From Streptomyces sp. NBC_00878 (GTDB lineage Bacteria; Actinomycetota; Actinomycetes; Streptomycetales; Streptomycetaceae), in assembly GCF_026341515.1 (NCBI RefSeq), contig NZ_JAPEOK010000003.1, positions 56,087 to 120,086 on the forward strand: a DNA stretch of 64,000 nt, written 5' to 3'. How positions within the stretch are numbered: the first letter of the stretch is position 1; each line of letters begins with the position of its first letter. This document shows, piece by piece, positions 35,042 through 53,520 of this stretch. The notes beneath the pieces are model-generated. The model worked only from the letters and a program-made list of their open reading frames with translations, was not told the origin of the DNA and did no database searches. Position numbers and translations under genes: made by a program.

Positions 35042-37936
35042 ATGGATCGCAACCCGATACCCGACGCCGGACTCAACTCTCGTGACGACGCGCTCGGACG
35101 GCTGCGCCCCCGGCTCCGCGACGTGGCGGCCGGACAGGGCGTCGTCGTCACCATCACCGGGCCGGTGGCCTGCGGAAAGACCAGCCTGCTCGACGCGCTG
35201 ACCGACCTGCCCGGCTTCCTCGTCCTGCGAGCGCTGTGCTCGGCCGAGGAGAGCGTGCTGCCCTACGGCGTGCTCGACCAGCTCACCGATCACGAGACCG
35301 TGGCGAGCCGTGCCCCGGGTTTCGTGCCGCTGCCGGGCGCCCGTGCCACCGACGCCTCCAGCGGCGTGGACGCTGCCCGGCTCGCCAACCAATTCACCCG
35401 GGCCGTGCTGCGGCTCTCCGCCGAGCGGCCGGTCATGGTCGTCGTCGACGACGTCGACCGCGCCGACCCGGAGTCGCTGCTCAGCCTCCGGCACCTCGCT
35501 CGCCGCGTCGGCGCCGCCCGCGTCGCGCTCGTCTTCACCGAGTTACGCCAGCCGCTGCCGCCGACCTCGCATTCCACGTTCCACGCCGACCTGCTGGGAC
35601 TGTCCTACTACGAGGAGATCGGGCTGCGCCCGCTCAGCCCCGGCGACGTGGCCGAGTTCGTTCGCGAACAGCTCGGCGTCGCCGACGGCGAGGACCAGCT
35701 CGGCGCCGCCGGTGGGTTCGCCGCCGACTTCTTCGGGACCACGGGCGGCAATTTGTTGCTCGTCCGCGGCCTGATCAACGACCTGCGCACGACGCGTACG
35801 GCAGCCGACGCCCAAGGCTGGCCCATCGCCGGTGACGTGGTAGTCGGCGCCGCCTTCCGCCACGCCTACCTCGGTTCGCTGCATCGCTGCGGGCCCGCCG
35901 CGGTGGGCGTCGCCCGGGCGGCCGCCGTACTCGGGGACGCGACCGACGACCGCCTCGTCTCCCGGCTCAGCGGCGTCGCGGCGGGGCAGATAGGCCGGGT
36001 GCGGTGCATGATGGGGGAGTCCGGCCTGCTGCGCGGCCTGAGCTTCCCGCATCCGGAGGCGCGCAGCGCCGTGCTCGACGACCTGTCGCCGGCCGAGCGG
36101 CGTCGGCTGCACGGGCTGGCCCTGGACGCCCTCGTTGCGCAGAGCGCGCCGGCCGACGTGCTGGCCGTGCACCAGACCCGCTCGCGCCGCAACCGCGGCC
36201 CCGGGGCGGCCGAGGTCTACGCCGCCGCGGCCACCCTGGCCTGCCGCCGCGGCGAGCTCGACGTGGCGGCGGAACGCCTGGAAGAGGCGTACGTCGCGGC
36301 CGAGGACGCCGAGTCGCGGGCCGCCCTGCGTTTTCGGCTCGCGATGAGCGAGTGGCGACGCGACCCGGGGCTGGTCGCCCGGCACGTTCCCGAACTCGCT
36401 GCCGCGTCCGCCGCCGGGCTGCTGCCGCCCTGGCACGCCGTGCTGCTGGCCTCCTGGCTGTTGCTGGCCGGCCGGATCCGTGAAGCCCTGCCCGTGCTCC
36501 AGCGCTGCCGGTTCCCCGCACAGGCCCGGGTCGAGGTGCGCACCTGGACCCGGGCGCTGTCGGTGCTCTATCCGGAGCTCTCCATCGCCGACCAATGCGA
36601 TCTGGCCGACCGGGACGACCGAGCCGAGCGGACCGGCCAAGCCGACCGAGCGGAGCAGGACGGCCGAGCCGACGGGTCCGACGGGACCGCACTGGGGGAA
36701 CTGGTCGCGCTGCCGGTGTCTGCCGAGTCGTGGGCGCGGGTCGTCACTGCGTACGCCCATGCTCTGCGCGGCCGCTCGGCCCGGGCCGTGGAGGAGGCCG
36801 AGCAGGTGCTGCGCCTGATCGACTCCAGCCACTGCCCCGGCGGTGACGCCGCGATCGGCGTCACCGCGCTGTTCTCCCTGGTGTACGCGGGTGACGCCGA
36901 CTGCACGCAGCTCTGGTGCGAGAAGCTCACCGCCACCGCTGACGCCCAGGGATCGGCCTCCGCCGAAGCGGCGCTGGCTGCCGTACGCGCGGAACTCGCC
37001 GTGCGGCGCGGTGACTTCCCGGCCGCCGTCGAGGCCGGCCGGGCCGCGCTGAGCACGTTGAGCCTGCCGAGCTGGGGCGTCGTCGCCAGCCTGCCCCTGA
37101 GCTGCCTCGTCGTGGCACACACCAGGATCGGCCGGTACGACGAGGCGGCACGTTACCTGGAGGAGGCGGTGCCGGAGGCGACCGATCGGAGCGTCTTCGG
37201 CCTGCACCAGTTGTGGGCGCGCGGGCAGTACCACCTGGCGACGGGCCACGCGCACGCCGCGTACACGGATCTGCGCATCTGCGGCGAGCGGATGCAGCGC
37301 TGGCGCATGGACGTGTCCGACCTGCTGACGTGGCGGGTCGGGGTCGCCGAGACCCTGCTGGCGCAGGACGGTCCGTGCATGGAAGGCCGGCGGCTGCTGC
37401 GTGAGGAGCTGGACCGGGCGCCCACCGGCCGGGTACGGGGGCTTGCCCTGCTCGCGATGGCCGGCTACAGCGCGATCGGCAGACGCGTCGAACTGCTGGA
37501 GCAGGCCGTGGAGTTGCTGGCCGGTGACCGGTACGCCCGGGCCCGCGCCCATGCCGACCTGGGCGACACCTACACCTTGCTGAAGCAGCACGTCAGGGCC
37601 CGGCAGGCGTTCGGTAGCGCCCGCCTGCTGGCCCAGGCATGCGGCGCCGTGCCGCTGCTCAACCGGCTCGGCGCCGAAGCCGCCGAAGCCGCCGAAGCCG
37701 ACGGCTCCCCGGCGCAGCGCGTGGCCGCGCTGACCGACGCCGAGGCCAGGGTGGCCTCGCTGGCGGCGGCGGGCTGCACGAACCGCGAGATCGCCATGCG
37801 GTTGTTCGTCACGGCGAGCACCGTCGAGCAGCACCTCACGAAGATCTTCCGCAAGCTCGGCGTCCGCAACCGGCGTGACCTGCCGACCGATCTCGCCGCC
37901 GGCTACCAGGTGACGATCAGGCGGGCGGGGCTGTAG
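35042..37936 (+). CDS. fkbN-like: LAL-family (large ATP-binding LuxR) pathway regulator, FkbN-like
   Basis: This protein of about 964 residues has an N-terminal NTPase domain: Walker A GPVACGKTSLLDAL near residue 40 and Walker B VMVVVDDVDRAD near 135. A long helical, TPR-like middle follows. The C-terminal LuxR helix-turn-helix reads LTDAEARVASLAAAGCTNRE, then IAMRLFVTASTVEQHLTKIF and RKLGVRNRRDL. LAL proteins are cluster-situated activators, and FkbN/RapH-type members drive FK506 and rapamycin synthesis. The start is ATG 35042; GTG at 35036 or 35033 is also possible, with GGAGG at 35026-35030. Leu 168 is encoded by TTA. Its 3' end overlaps the convergent P450 gene by 34 bases. Confidence 0.92.
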   Translation: MDRNPIPDAGLNSRDDALGRLRPRLRDVAAGQGVVVTITGPVACGKTSLLDALTDLPGFLVLRALCSAEESVLPYGVLDQLTDHETVASRAPGFVPLPGARATDASSGVDAARLANQFTRAVLRLSAERPVMVVVDDVDRADPESLLSLRHLARRVGAARVALVFTELRQPLPPTSHSTFHADLLGLSYYEEIGLRPLSPGDVAEFVREQLGVADGEDQLGAAGGFAADFFGTTGGNLLLVRGLINDLRTTRTAADAQGWPIAGDVVVGAAFRHAYLGSLHRCGPAAVGVARAAAVLGDATDDRLVSRLSGVAAGQIGRVRCMMGESGLLRGLSFPHPEARSAVLDDLSPAERRRLHGLALDALVAQSAPADVLAVHQTRSRRNRGPGAAEVYAAAATLACRRGELDVAAERLEEAYVAAEDAESRAALRFRLAMSEWRRDPGLVARHVPELAAASAAGLLPPWHAVLLASWLLLAGRIREALPVLQRCRFPAQARVEVRTWTRALSVLYPELSIADQCDLADRDDRAERTGQADRAEQDGRADGSDGTALGELVALPVSAESWARVVTAYAHALRGRSARAVEEAEQVLRLIDSSHCPGGDAAIGVTALFSLVYAGDADCTQLWCEKLTATADAQGSASAEAALAAVRAELAVRRGDFPAAVEAGRAALSTLSLPSWGVVASLPLSCLVVAHTRIGRYDEAARYLEEAVPEATDRSVFGLHQLWARGQYHLATGHAHAAYTDLRICGERMQRWRMDVSDLLTWRVGVAETLLAQDGPCMEGRRLLREELDRAPTGRVRGLALLAMAGYSAIGRRVELLEQAVELLAGDRYARARAHADLGDTYTLLKQHVRARQAFGSARLLAQACGAVPLLNRLGAEAAEAAEADGSPAQRVAALTDAEARVASLAAAGCTNREIAMRLFVTASTVEQHLTKIFRKLGVRNRRDLPTDLAAGYQVTIRRAGL
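35543..35545 (+). promoter_or_regulatory. In-frame TTA leucine codon (bldA-dependent step)
   Basis: The codon lies in ...FTELRQP... of the LAL regulator, in phase with the start. TTA is read only by the bldA tRNA in Streptomyces and is typical of pathway-specific regulators. Confidence 0.9.
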
Positions 37937-39068
37937 AAGCCGATCGTCTCGGCCATCGGCACGGTGGCGTCCGGGTCCGCGAGCCGCAGCCCGGGAAGCC
38001 GGTCCAAGAGCCGCGAGTAGGCGACCTTCATCTCGACGCGGGCCAGGTGCTGCCCGAGGCACTTGTGCACGCCGCCGCCGAACGCGAAGTTGCCGCTCGC
38101 GTCGCGGGTGACGTCGAACCGGTCGGGCTCGGCGTACCGCTCGGGGTCCCGGTTCGCCGTCGAGAACAAGGGGAGCACCCGGTCGCCGGCCGCGATGCGC
38201 TGCCCGCGCAGCTCGATGTCCTCGGCCGCCACGCGGAGGATGCCGCCCTGGTTCACCGGGAGGTACCGCAGCAGCTCCTCGACAGCCCCGTCCCAGCCGG
38301 CCGGTCCCGACCGCGTGGCCGCCAGTTGCTCCGGGTACACGAGGAAGGCATGGATGCCGTACGCGATCAGCCGGTCCACCGCCTCGTGCCCGGCGATGGC
38401 CAGCGTGGCGATCGCGCCCGTGGCCTCCTCGGCGGTCAGCGCGTCAGCCCGGTCGGCGGAGACCAGGCGGGAGATCGGGTCGTCGCCGGGCGCCGAGCGC
38501 TTGTCGGCGGCGATCCGCGCGGAGATCTCCCAGATGGTCTGCCGTGCCGTGGCCGCGGTGGTCAGGTCCTGCGCCGCGACCAGCGTGGAGACCGCGTGGT
38601 CGAGGTCGGCGTAAAGCTGGTCGGGCAGGTCGTAGAGCGCCTGGATGACCAGCGACGGCAGCTTGTTCGCGTACGCCTCGACGAGGTCGGCGCCCGGCCC
38701 CGCCGCGACCACGTCGTCGAGCAGCCGGTCGGCCAGCTCGGTGATGGTCGGCTCGGCGGCACGCGCCGCCCGCAGGGAGAAGTCGTCGGCGAGCAGCCGC
38801 CGGTAGCGGGTGTGCTCGGGGCGGTCCATACCGGAGAACCAGCCCGGCGGCACCTCGGGGGCGTCCGGGAAGATGGACAGCGCGGAGGAGTACCGCGGAT
38901 CCGTGGTCACGGCCTTGACGTCCTCTGCGCGCGACACCATCCAGTGCTGTACGCCGAACAGCTCGAACGGCGCGACCATGCCGCTGTGCAGGAGCCCGAG
39001 GTGGGCGTCCTGAGGGTCGAACGGGCACCGCCGGGGCGGCGCGGCGGCTGGGGTCTCACTGATGTCGG

Positions 39069-39072
<4 letters not shown>
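37903..39072 (-). CDS. fkbD-like: Cytochrome P450, FkbD/RapJ-like by position
   Basis: This 389-residue soluble bacterial P450 has the haem-Cys motif FAFGGGVHKCLGQHLAR near residue 335, ExxR in EELLRYL and the I-helix in LAIAGHEAVDRLIAYG. The I-helix normally reads AG-x-(D/E)-T; here the Thr is Ala, as also reported for EryF, which uses substrate-assisted proton delivery. The ATG at 39072 overlaps the PKS stop (ATGA), so the gene is coupled to the last PKS gene exactly as fkbD follows fkbA. By that synteny it is predicted to oxidise C9 to a ketone and form the tricarbonyl/α-ketoamide region. A different oxidation site remains possible. Confidence 0.88.
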
Positions 39073-47936
<8,864 letters not shown>

Positions 47937-47937
47937 G

Positions 47938-50900
47938 TCAGCTCGTCCCTCTCGCCTCGTACGCCGCCGTGCCCCGATCGAGCACTCCGGCGGCGAGGTC
48001 GCCGATCGTCCGGTCCGGGTCGTCCATCGCCCGGTCGAGCACGTCCCCCACTGCGGCGAGCAGCGCCTCGATCGTGGCCCGGTCGAAGGTCGCCGCGTTG
48101 TACGAGGCCAGCCCGCTGAGCGCCCCGTCCGCGCTCTCGATCAGATGCACGGCCAGCTCGCTCGGCATGTCCACGGTCTGGTCGACGCTCACGTCCACCG
48201 GCGAGGCCGTCACCCCGGGTAGGTCGAGCACCGGCTGCAGCGCGCTGATCAGCTGGAACGAGACGTTCAGCGGCGGCGGGCCGGGGGCCAGCGCGTGGTA
48301 GAAGGGCAGATCCTGGTGGGCGTGCGCGGCCACCATGGTGGCGTGCACCCGCCGCAGCGCCTCCCGGAAGCCGGGCTCCCCGCTCAGGTCCGTCCGCAGC
48401 GCGATGATCTTGGCGAAGTAGCCGATCAGTGGCTCCGTCTCGGCCCGGGAGCGGTTGGCGAACGGCGCGGCGACGGTGACGTCACGGTTGCCGGTGAGCC
48501 CGGCGGCGACCGTGCAGAAGGCGGTCAGCAGCGTCTCGTACAGGGTGGCCCGTTCGGTCCGGGCCAGCTTGCGGGCCGCGTCGGCGGCCGGGGCGGGCAG
48601 CGTCCAGCGCAGCGTCGCGGCGGGGCCGGGGCGCCGGGGTCGACCGGCGGGCAGCTCCAGCGGGCGGTAGCCCGCGAGCCGCTCGCGCCAGTAGGCGTGT
48701 TCCGTGGCCAGGGGACGGTCACGTTCCCAGAGGGCGTGGTCGGCGTACTGCACGGCGAGAGGCGGCGGCGCGGCGCCCGCGTACAGGAGGGACACCTCGT
48801 CGGCCAGGACGCGCAGGGACCATCCGTCAGAGGCCAGGTGGTGACTGGTCAGCAGGAGCAGGTGATCGTCCGTGCCGAGGCGCCACAGGTGCGGGCGGAC
48901 GAGCACGTCGCGGGCCAGGTCGAAGGGCCGGGCGACCTCTTCGCGGGTCAGTCGCGGGACGTCATCGGGCGTCGCATCGTCCACCGGCACCGGGACGGCC
49001 GATGGAGCACGGACAACGGTCCCGCCGTCCGGCGTGAAGCCCGTACGCAGAGCCTCGTGCCGGGCGACGACGGCGGTCAGCGCGCGCTCCAGCGCGGGCA
49101 CGTCCAGCGGCCCGCGCAGCCGGTACGCCAGCGGAATGCTCCATGTCGAAGCGTCGAGCAGCGAGCCGTACCAGAGCAGCATCTGCTCCTGCGCGAGCGA
49201 GAGCGGCGCCGTGGCGTCCCGGGACCGGGCGGTCAGCGGCACCGCGCGGGAGGCGCCGTGCACGGCGCGGGCAAGTGTCTCGGGGGTGCGCCCCTGGAAC
49301 AGCTCCCGCAGCGGGACGTCCACGCCCAGCTCGGCGCGGAGCCGGGAGGTGATCCGGGTGGCGAGCAGGGAGTGTCCGCCGAGCGCGAAGAAGTCGTCGT
49401 GGATGCCGACGCCGGGCAGGTCGAGCGCCTCCGCGAAGATCCGGCACACGGCGGCCTCGGTGGCGTCCCGCGGCGGCGCCCCGGCGGTGGGGACGGTCCG
49501 CCGACCGGGGGCGGGCAGGGCATGCCGGTCCACCTTGCCGCTGGTGTTGCGGGGCAGTTCGGGCAGCACGACAAACAAGGCGGGCACGGCCGGTGCGGGC
49601 AGCCGGGACTCGGCGAGCCGGCGCAACTCGGCGTCGAGTTCGGTACCGGCGCCGGGCGCCACGACGTAGGCGACCAGGCGGCGGCCCGCCGGTCGGTCCT
49701 CGCGGGCCACGACGACCGTCTGCGTGACGGCCGGATGCCCGGCGAGTACGGTCTCCACCTCGCCGGGCTCGACCCGCACCCCCCGGATCTTGACCTGGTG
49801 GTCGATCCGGCCGAGGAACTCCAGGTTGCCGTCGACGGTCCAGCGGCACAGGTCACCGCTGAGGTACGTGCGGCCCTCGGGCTCGACCGGCGCGTTGACG
49901 AGGCGCTGTGCGGTCATGCCCGGCCGGCCGAGGTAGCCGCGTGAGACACCGACGCCGCTGATGCACAGCTGACCCGGCACGCCGATCGGCACCGGCCGCA
50001 ACGCGTCGTCCAGCACGTACAACCGGATGTTGTCGATCGGCGGGCCGAGCGGCGACGCCGTGCCCGGCCAGTCGTCCACCCGCTCGGGCAGCCTCCAGCC
50101 GGTGACCAGCTGCGTCTCGGCGGGCCCGTAGTGGTTGTGGACGCGCACTCGCGGCCGGTGCCGGCAGAACGACCGGAGCCGTTCGTCCAGCACGAGCGCC
50201 TCGCCGCCCTGGCAGAGCCGGCGCAGCCCGTGCAACAGCGGGCCGGCCGGGTCGACGTGCTCCAGCAGCCCGCGCAGCACGGTCGTCGGCGCGAAGATGC
50301 GGGTGATCCGGTGCTCGTCCATCCAGGCGGCGAGCCCGGCCAGATCGAGCCGGACGCCGTCGGGCGGGACGACCAGGGTGCCGCCCATCAGCGTGGAGAG
50401 GATCTCCTGGACCGAGTAGTCGAACGTGGCCGACACGAACTGCAGGGTGCGGCTCTCCGGCTCGTGCGGCATCGTGCGTTCCTGCCAGAGCAGCAGGTTG
50501 ACCGGGCCGGCGTGCGGCATGAGAACGGCCTTGGGCCGGCCGGTCGACCCGGACGTGTAGATCGCGTAGGCGAGGTCCTCGGGCCCGGGATCCACGTCCG
50601 GGGCGATGACGCCGGGCTCGTCGTCGAAGGGAGCTTCCACGACGTGCTCCACGCCCCCGAACAGCGGCCGATGCTCCGCCTGCGTGACGACCGTGCGGAG
50701 CCGCGTGTCCTCAAGCACGAACCGGACGCGCTCGGCCGGGTGCTCCGGGTCGATCGGGACGTAGGCGGCGCCCGCGTTCAGGATGCCGACCATCGCCACG
50801 ATCAGGTCGGCGCCCCGGTCCAGGCAGAGACCGACCAGCTCGCCGGTGCCCACCCCGAGGGCGATCAGCCGATGGGCGATCCGGTTGGCCCGGCGGTGCA

Positions 50901-52398
50901 GTTCCGCGTACGTCAGGGAGACCATGTCGTCCTCGACCGCGAGCCGATCCGGATGCCGGCGCGCCCGGTCGGCCAGCATCGCGGGCAGCGACCGTGCCGT
51001 CATCTCGCGCGCGGTGTCGTTGAAGCCGGCGGTGACCTGCCGCAACTCCGCCTCGTCCAGCAGCGGGACCTGGGACAGGCGCAGCGCCGGGTCGGCGACG
51101 ACCGCGCGCAGCACGACCGTGAGGTGCCGGGCCAGCCGCTCGATGCGCTCGCCGTCGAAGAGCGCGTGGTTGAACAGCAGATGCCCGCTCAGCCCGTCCG
51201 GCTGCTCGAACACGTGCACCTCGAGGTCCATGCGGGTGTCGAAGTGACCGGTCTCGAACGTGGCCGCGGTGACGCCCGGCAGCGCCGCTGTGGCGGCCGT
51301 ACCGTCGAGCACCTGGAACAGCACCTGGACCAGCGGGTTGGTGGCCAGGTCACGGTCCGGGGCGAGGCGTTCGGTGAGGTAGTCGAACGGCACGTCGCCG
51401 TGGGCGAACGCGTCGAGCGCGGTGTCGCGGGTGCGGGTCAGCAGTTCGGCGAACGACGGGTCGCCGGAGAGGTCGCCACGCAGCACGACGGTGTTCACGA
51501 ACAGCCCGATCAGGCCCTCCAGCTCCGCCCGGTTGCGGTTGGCCACGGGCGTGCCGACCGGCACGTCGGTGGTGCGGGCGTAGCGGCCGAGCACGATGTG
51601 CAGGACGGCCAGCAGCGCCATGTAGAGCGTCGCGCCGTGCGAGCGGGCCAGCGCCCGGGTCGCGTCGGCCAGGTCGGCGGGGATGTCCCAGCGCACTCGG
51701 CCGGCATCCGAGGTGGCCGTGGCGGGGCGTGGCCGGTCGGCGGGCAGTTCGAGCACGGCCGGGGCGCCGCGCAGCTGTTCCTCCCACCAGCGCAGGCGGG
51801 TACGCAACGGCAGGCCACGTTCCCAGGCCGCGAAGTCGGCGTACTGGACGGGCAGGCGCGGGAGGTCGTAGCCGGCGTACCGGGCGGAGATCTCGCGCAG
51901 CAGCACGCCGTGCGACCAGGCGTCACCGCAGATGTGGTGCAGGGACAGCGCGAACACGTGGTCGTCGGGGGCCAGCCGCACGACCAGGGCCCGGAGGAGC
52001 GGTCCGTCGGCCAGGTCGAAGGGGCTCGCGAACTCCGCGCGTACCAGCTCACGGGCTTGCTCAAGGTCAGCGTCGAGGACCGGCACGTCGACCGGGAACG
52101 GGTCGAGGATCTTCTGCGCGGGGGTGTCGTCGCCGGCCGTGAAGACGGTTCGCAGCGACTCGTGCCGGCGCACCACCTCGGTCAGGGCGCTCGCGAGCCG
52201 GTGCGGGTCCAGCGGCCCTCGCAGGCGCTGCGCGAACGGGATCGTGTACGCGCTGCCGGCCGGGTCGAGCTGATCCAGGAACCACAGTCGGCGCTGCGCG
52301 AACGACAACGGCAGCGGCCCGTCGCGGCCCACCGGGCGGATCCCGGAGCCACCGCCCCGACGCAGCCGCCGCAGCCGGGCCGCGGCCGTTTCCTCCAT
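47938..52398 (-). CDS. fkbP-like: NRPS, domains C-A-PCP-C, FkbP/RapP-like
   Basis: This 1,486-residue NRPS starts with C1 (about residues 30-450). Its His motif reads HHICGDAWS near 154, with Ala instead of the usual Gly after Asp. The A domain (about 470-970) has YTSGSTGRPKAV, FDYSVQE, NHYGPAET and SGDLCRW, and the PCP carries GGHSLL near 1009. C2 (about 1050-1450) has the standard HHLASDGWS. This order is that of FkbP and RapP, which load pipecolate, form the amide with the PKS chain and use the last C domain to close the macrolactone. By-eye alignment gives specificity residues D-Y-Q-F-C-G-H-L-V-K, related to proline-type codes. The ATG at 52398 is 10 bases after the chorismatase stop. Confidence 0.92.
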   Translation of the reverse strand: MEETAAARLRRLRRGGGSGIRPVGRDGPLPLSFAQRRLWFLDQLDPAGSAYTIPFAQRLRGPLDPHRLASALTEVVRRHESLRTVFTAGDDTPAQKILDPFPVDVPVLDADLEQARELVRAEFASPFDLADGPLLRALVVRLAPDDHVFALSLHHICGDAWSHGVLLREISARYAGYDLPRLPVQYADFAAWERGLPLRTRLRWWEEQLRGAPAVLELPADRPRPATATSDAGRVRWDIPADLADATRALARSHGATLYMALLAVLHIVLGRYARTTDVPVGTPVANRNRAELEGLIGLFVNTVVLRGDLSGDPSFAELLTRTRDTALDAFAHGDVPFDYLTERLAPDRDLATNPLVQVLFQVLDGTAATAALPGVTAATFETGHFDTRMDLEVHVFEQPDGLSGHLLFNHALFDGERIERLARHLTVVLRAVVADPALRLSQVPLLDEAELRQVTAGFNDTAREMTARSLPAMLADRARRHPDRLAVEDDMVSLTYAELHRRANRIAHRLIALGVGTGELVGLCLDRGADLIVAMVGILNAGAAYVPIDPEHPAERVRFVLEDTRLRTVVTQAEHRPLFGGVEHVVEAPFDDEPGVIAPDVDPGPEDLAYAIYTSGSTGRPKAVLMPHAGPVNLLLWQERTMPHEPESRTLQFVSATFDYSVQEILSTLMGGTLVVPPDGVRLDLAGLAAWMDEHRITRIFAPTTVLRGLLEHVDPAGPLLHGLRRLCQGGEALVLDERLRSFCRHRPRVRVHNHYGPAETQLVTGWRLPERVDDWPGTASPLGPPIDNIRLYVLDDALRPVPIGVPGQLCISGVGVSRGYLGRPGMTAQRLVNAPVEPEGRTYLSGDLCRWTVDGNLEFLGRIDHQVKIRGVRVEPGEVETVLAGHPAVTQTVVVAREDRPAGRRLVAYVVAPGAGTELDAELRRLAESRLPAPAVPALFVVLPELPRNTSGKVDRHALPAPGRRTVPTAGAPPRDATEAAVCRIFAEALDLPGVGIHDDFFALGGHSLLATRITSRLRAELGVDVPLRELFQGRTPETLARAVHGASRAVPLTARSRDATAPLSLAQEQMLLWYGSLLDASTWSIPLAYRLRGPLDVPALERALTAVVARHEALRTGFTPDGGTVVRAPSAVPVPVDDATPDDVPRLTREEVARPFDLARDVLVRPHLWRLGTDDHLLLLTSHHLASDGWSLRVLADEVSLLYAGAAPPPLAVQYADHALWERDRPLATEHAYWRERLAGYRPLELPAGRPRRPGPAATLRWTLPAPAADAARKLARTERATLYETLLTAFCTVAAGLTGNRDVTVAAPFANRSRAETEPLIGYFAKIIALRTDLSGEPGFREALRRVHATMVAAHAHQDLPFYHALAPGPPPLNVSFQLISALQPVLDLPGVTASPVDVSVDQTVDMPSELAVHLIESADGALSGLASYNAATFDRATIEALLAAVGDVLDRAMDDPDRTIGDLAAGVLDRGTAAYEARGTS

Positions 52399-52409
52399 GT
52401 CCCACCCCT

Positions 52410-53408
52410 TCAGGGCACGATTGCCTCGATCTCGACGAGCAGGTCCTCGCGAGCGATGTCGGTCTGCAGCACGCCCAGCCCGGCCGCCGGGGACAGGGCC
52501 GCCACGCACATGCGGCGCACCGGCTCCAGGTCCTCGCGGTGGCGGACGTATACCTTCACGGCGTCCAGGTCGGCCAGCGTGTGGCCCGCCGACAGGCCGT
52601 GCCGGGCCAGGTTGTCGCGGCCGATCACGGCGGCGATGTTCTCCAGGGCCACCCGGCACTGCGCGGCGACGTCGCCGCGGTGGGCGGTCTCGTGGCCGCG
52701 GATGCTCGCCGTCGCGGACACGTACAGCCGGCCGCCCAGGGCGGTCGCGCGGGCGAAGATGGGTGGCCGGGGTCCGTAGTCGGCCGGGTAGGCGTGCGCG
52801 GTGGCCATCCGCGGGTTGTCCAGGTTGACCCGGGTCCCGTCCCGTGCGGCCAGGAAGTAGCAGACGATGCCGCCGCCGTGGGTGCCGATGCCCGTCGCGG
52901 CCGGCATCGTAGCCGGGTCCACCCCGTTCGCGTGCACCGCCCGCGCCCGGCCCACGCAGAAGTCGCGGTAGGTCTCCAGGCCCTCGGCGTTCGGCGCGTT
53001 GATGTGGTTGATGTACGCCCAGAACCGGAACACCGTCGGATAGCCCTCGGCCCGCACCAGCGCGAACACCGCCGCGTACAGCCGCTCGGTGGCCTCCGCG
53101 TAGGTGCCGGCGGAGGGGATCCGGGCCGCGCCGAACAGGTGCTGCCCGTCGTGACCGAAGGCGATCCCGTCGCGGGCGCCGGTGCGCACCGGACCACGGG
53201 CGCGCCACACCTCGGCGAACTCCTGATCGGTATCGGTGGCGGTGTGCACGGCCAGCAGGGGATGCCCCTCGGTGAGGCACGGGTCGGCCTGCCGGACGGT
53301 GTGCTCGACGACGCCCAGGACGGGCGCGTCCACCGGGCGCGGCGCGCCAATCTTCTCGAATGTGCAGAACGGCGCGATAGCTGGCACCTGGCCCCCAATC
53401 GACGACAC
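52410..53408 (-). CDS. fkbO-like: Chorismatase, FkbO/RapK-like
   Basis: This 332-residue enzyme has a RidA/trypsin-like-fold chorismatase sequence. Hallmarks are APFCTFEKIGAP near the start, FRFWAYINHINAPNAEGLET, YRDFCVGRARAV, MPAATGIGTHGGGIVCYFLA, YGPRPPIFARAT and the ending TDIAREDLLVEIEAIV. FkbO and RapK hydrolyse chorismate to pyruvate and 4,5-dihydroxycyclohexa-1,5-dienecarboxylate, the starter acid of FK506 and rapamycin; Hyg5-type relatives give 3-hydroxybenzoate. The Ala in DIARED fits my memory of the FkbO type. The GTG at 53408 follows GGGGAT; the GTG at 53426 is an alternative. It begins the leftward operon chorismatase-NRPS-PKS-P450. Confidence 0.9.
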   Translation of the reverse strand: MSSIGGQVPAIAPFCTFEKIGAPRPVDAPVLGVVEHTVRQADPCLTEGHPLLAVHTATDTDQEFAEVWRARGPVRTGARDGIAFGHDGQHLFGAARIPSAGTYAEATERLYAAVFALVRAEGYPTVFRFWAYINHINAPNAEGLETYRDFCVGRARAVHANGVDPATMPAATGIGTHGGGIVCYFLAARDGTRVNLDNPRMATAHAYPADYGPRPPIFARATALGGRLYVSATASIRGHETAHRGDVAAQCRVALENIAAVIGRDNLARHGLSAGHTLADLDAVKVYVRHREDLEPVRRMCVAALSPAAGLGVLQTDIAREDLLVEIEAIVP

Positions 53409-53474
53409 CGACGGATCCCCGATCACGAAACACGCCCCCGCTGGACGCCACCACCCCAGTTCCGCACCGGGCCG

Positions 53475-53520
53475 GGTCAGGGGGGTGGAGAGAGGCGTGG
53501 TCAGGGGGATGGTCAGGGGG
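53475..53520 (+). promoter_or_regulatory. Three GGTCAGGGGG repeats in the divergent biosynthetic promoter
   Basis: Copies start at 53475, 53499 and 53511, spacings of 24 and 12 bases, all on one face of the helix to a first approximation. They lie in the 172-base gap between the chorismatase and the loading-module PKS and are the best candidates for an activator site (for example the LAL regulator). Confidence 0.5.
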
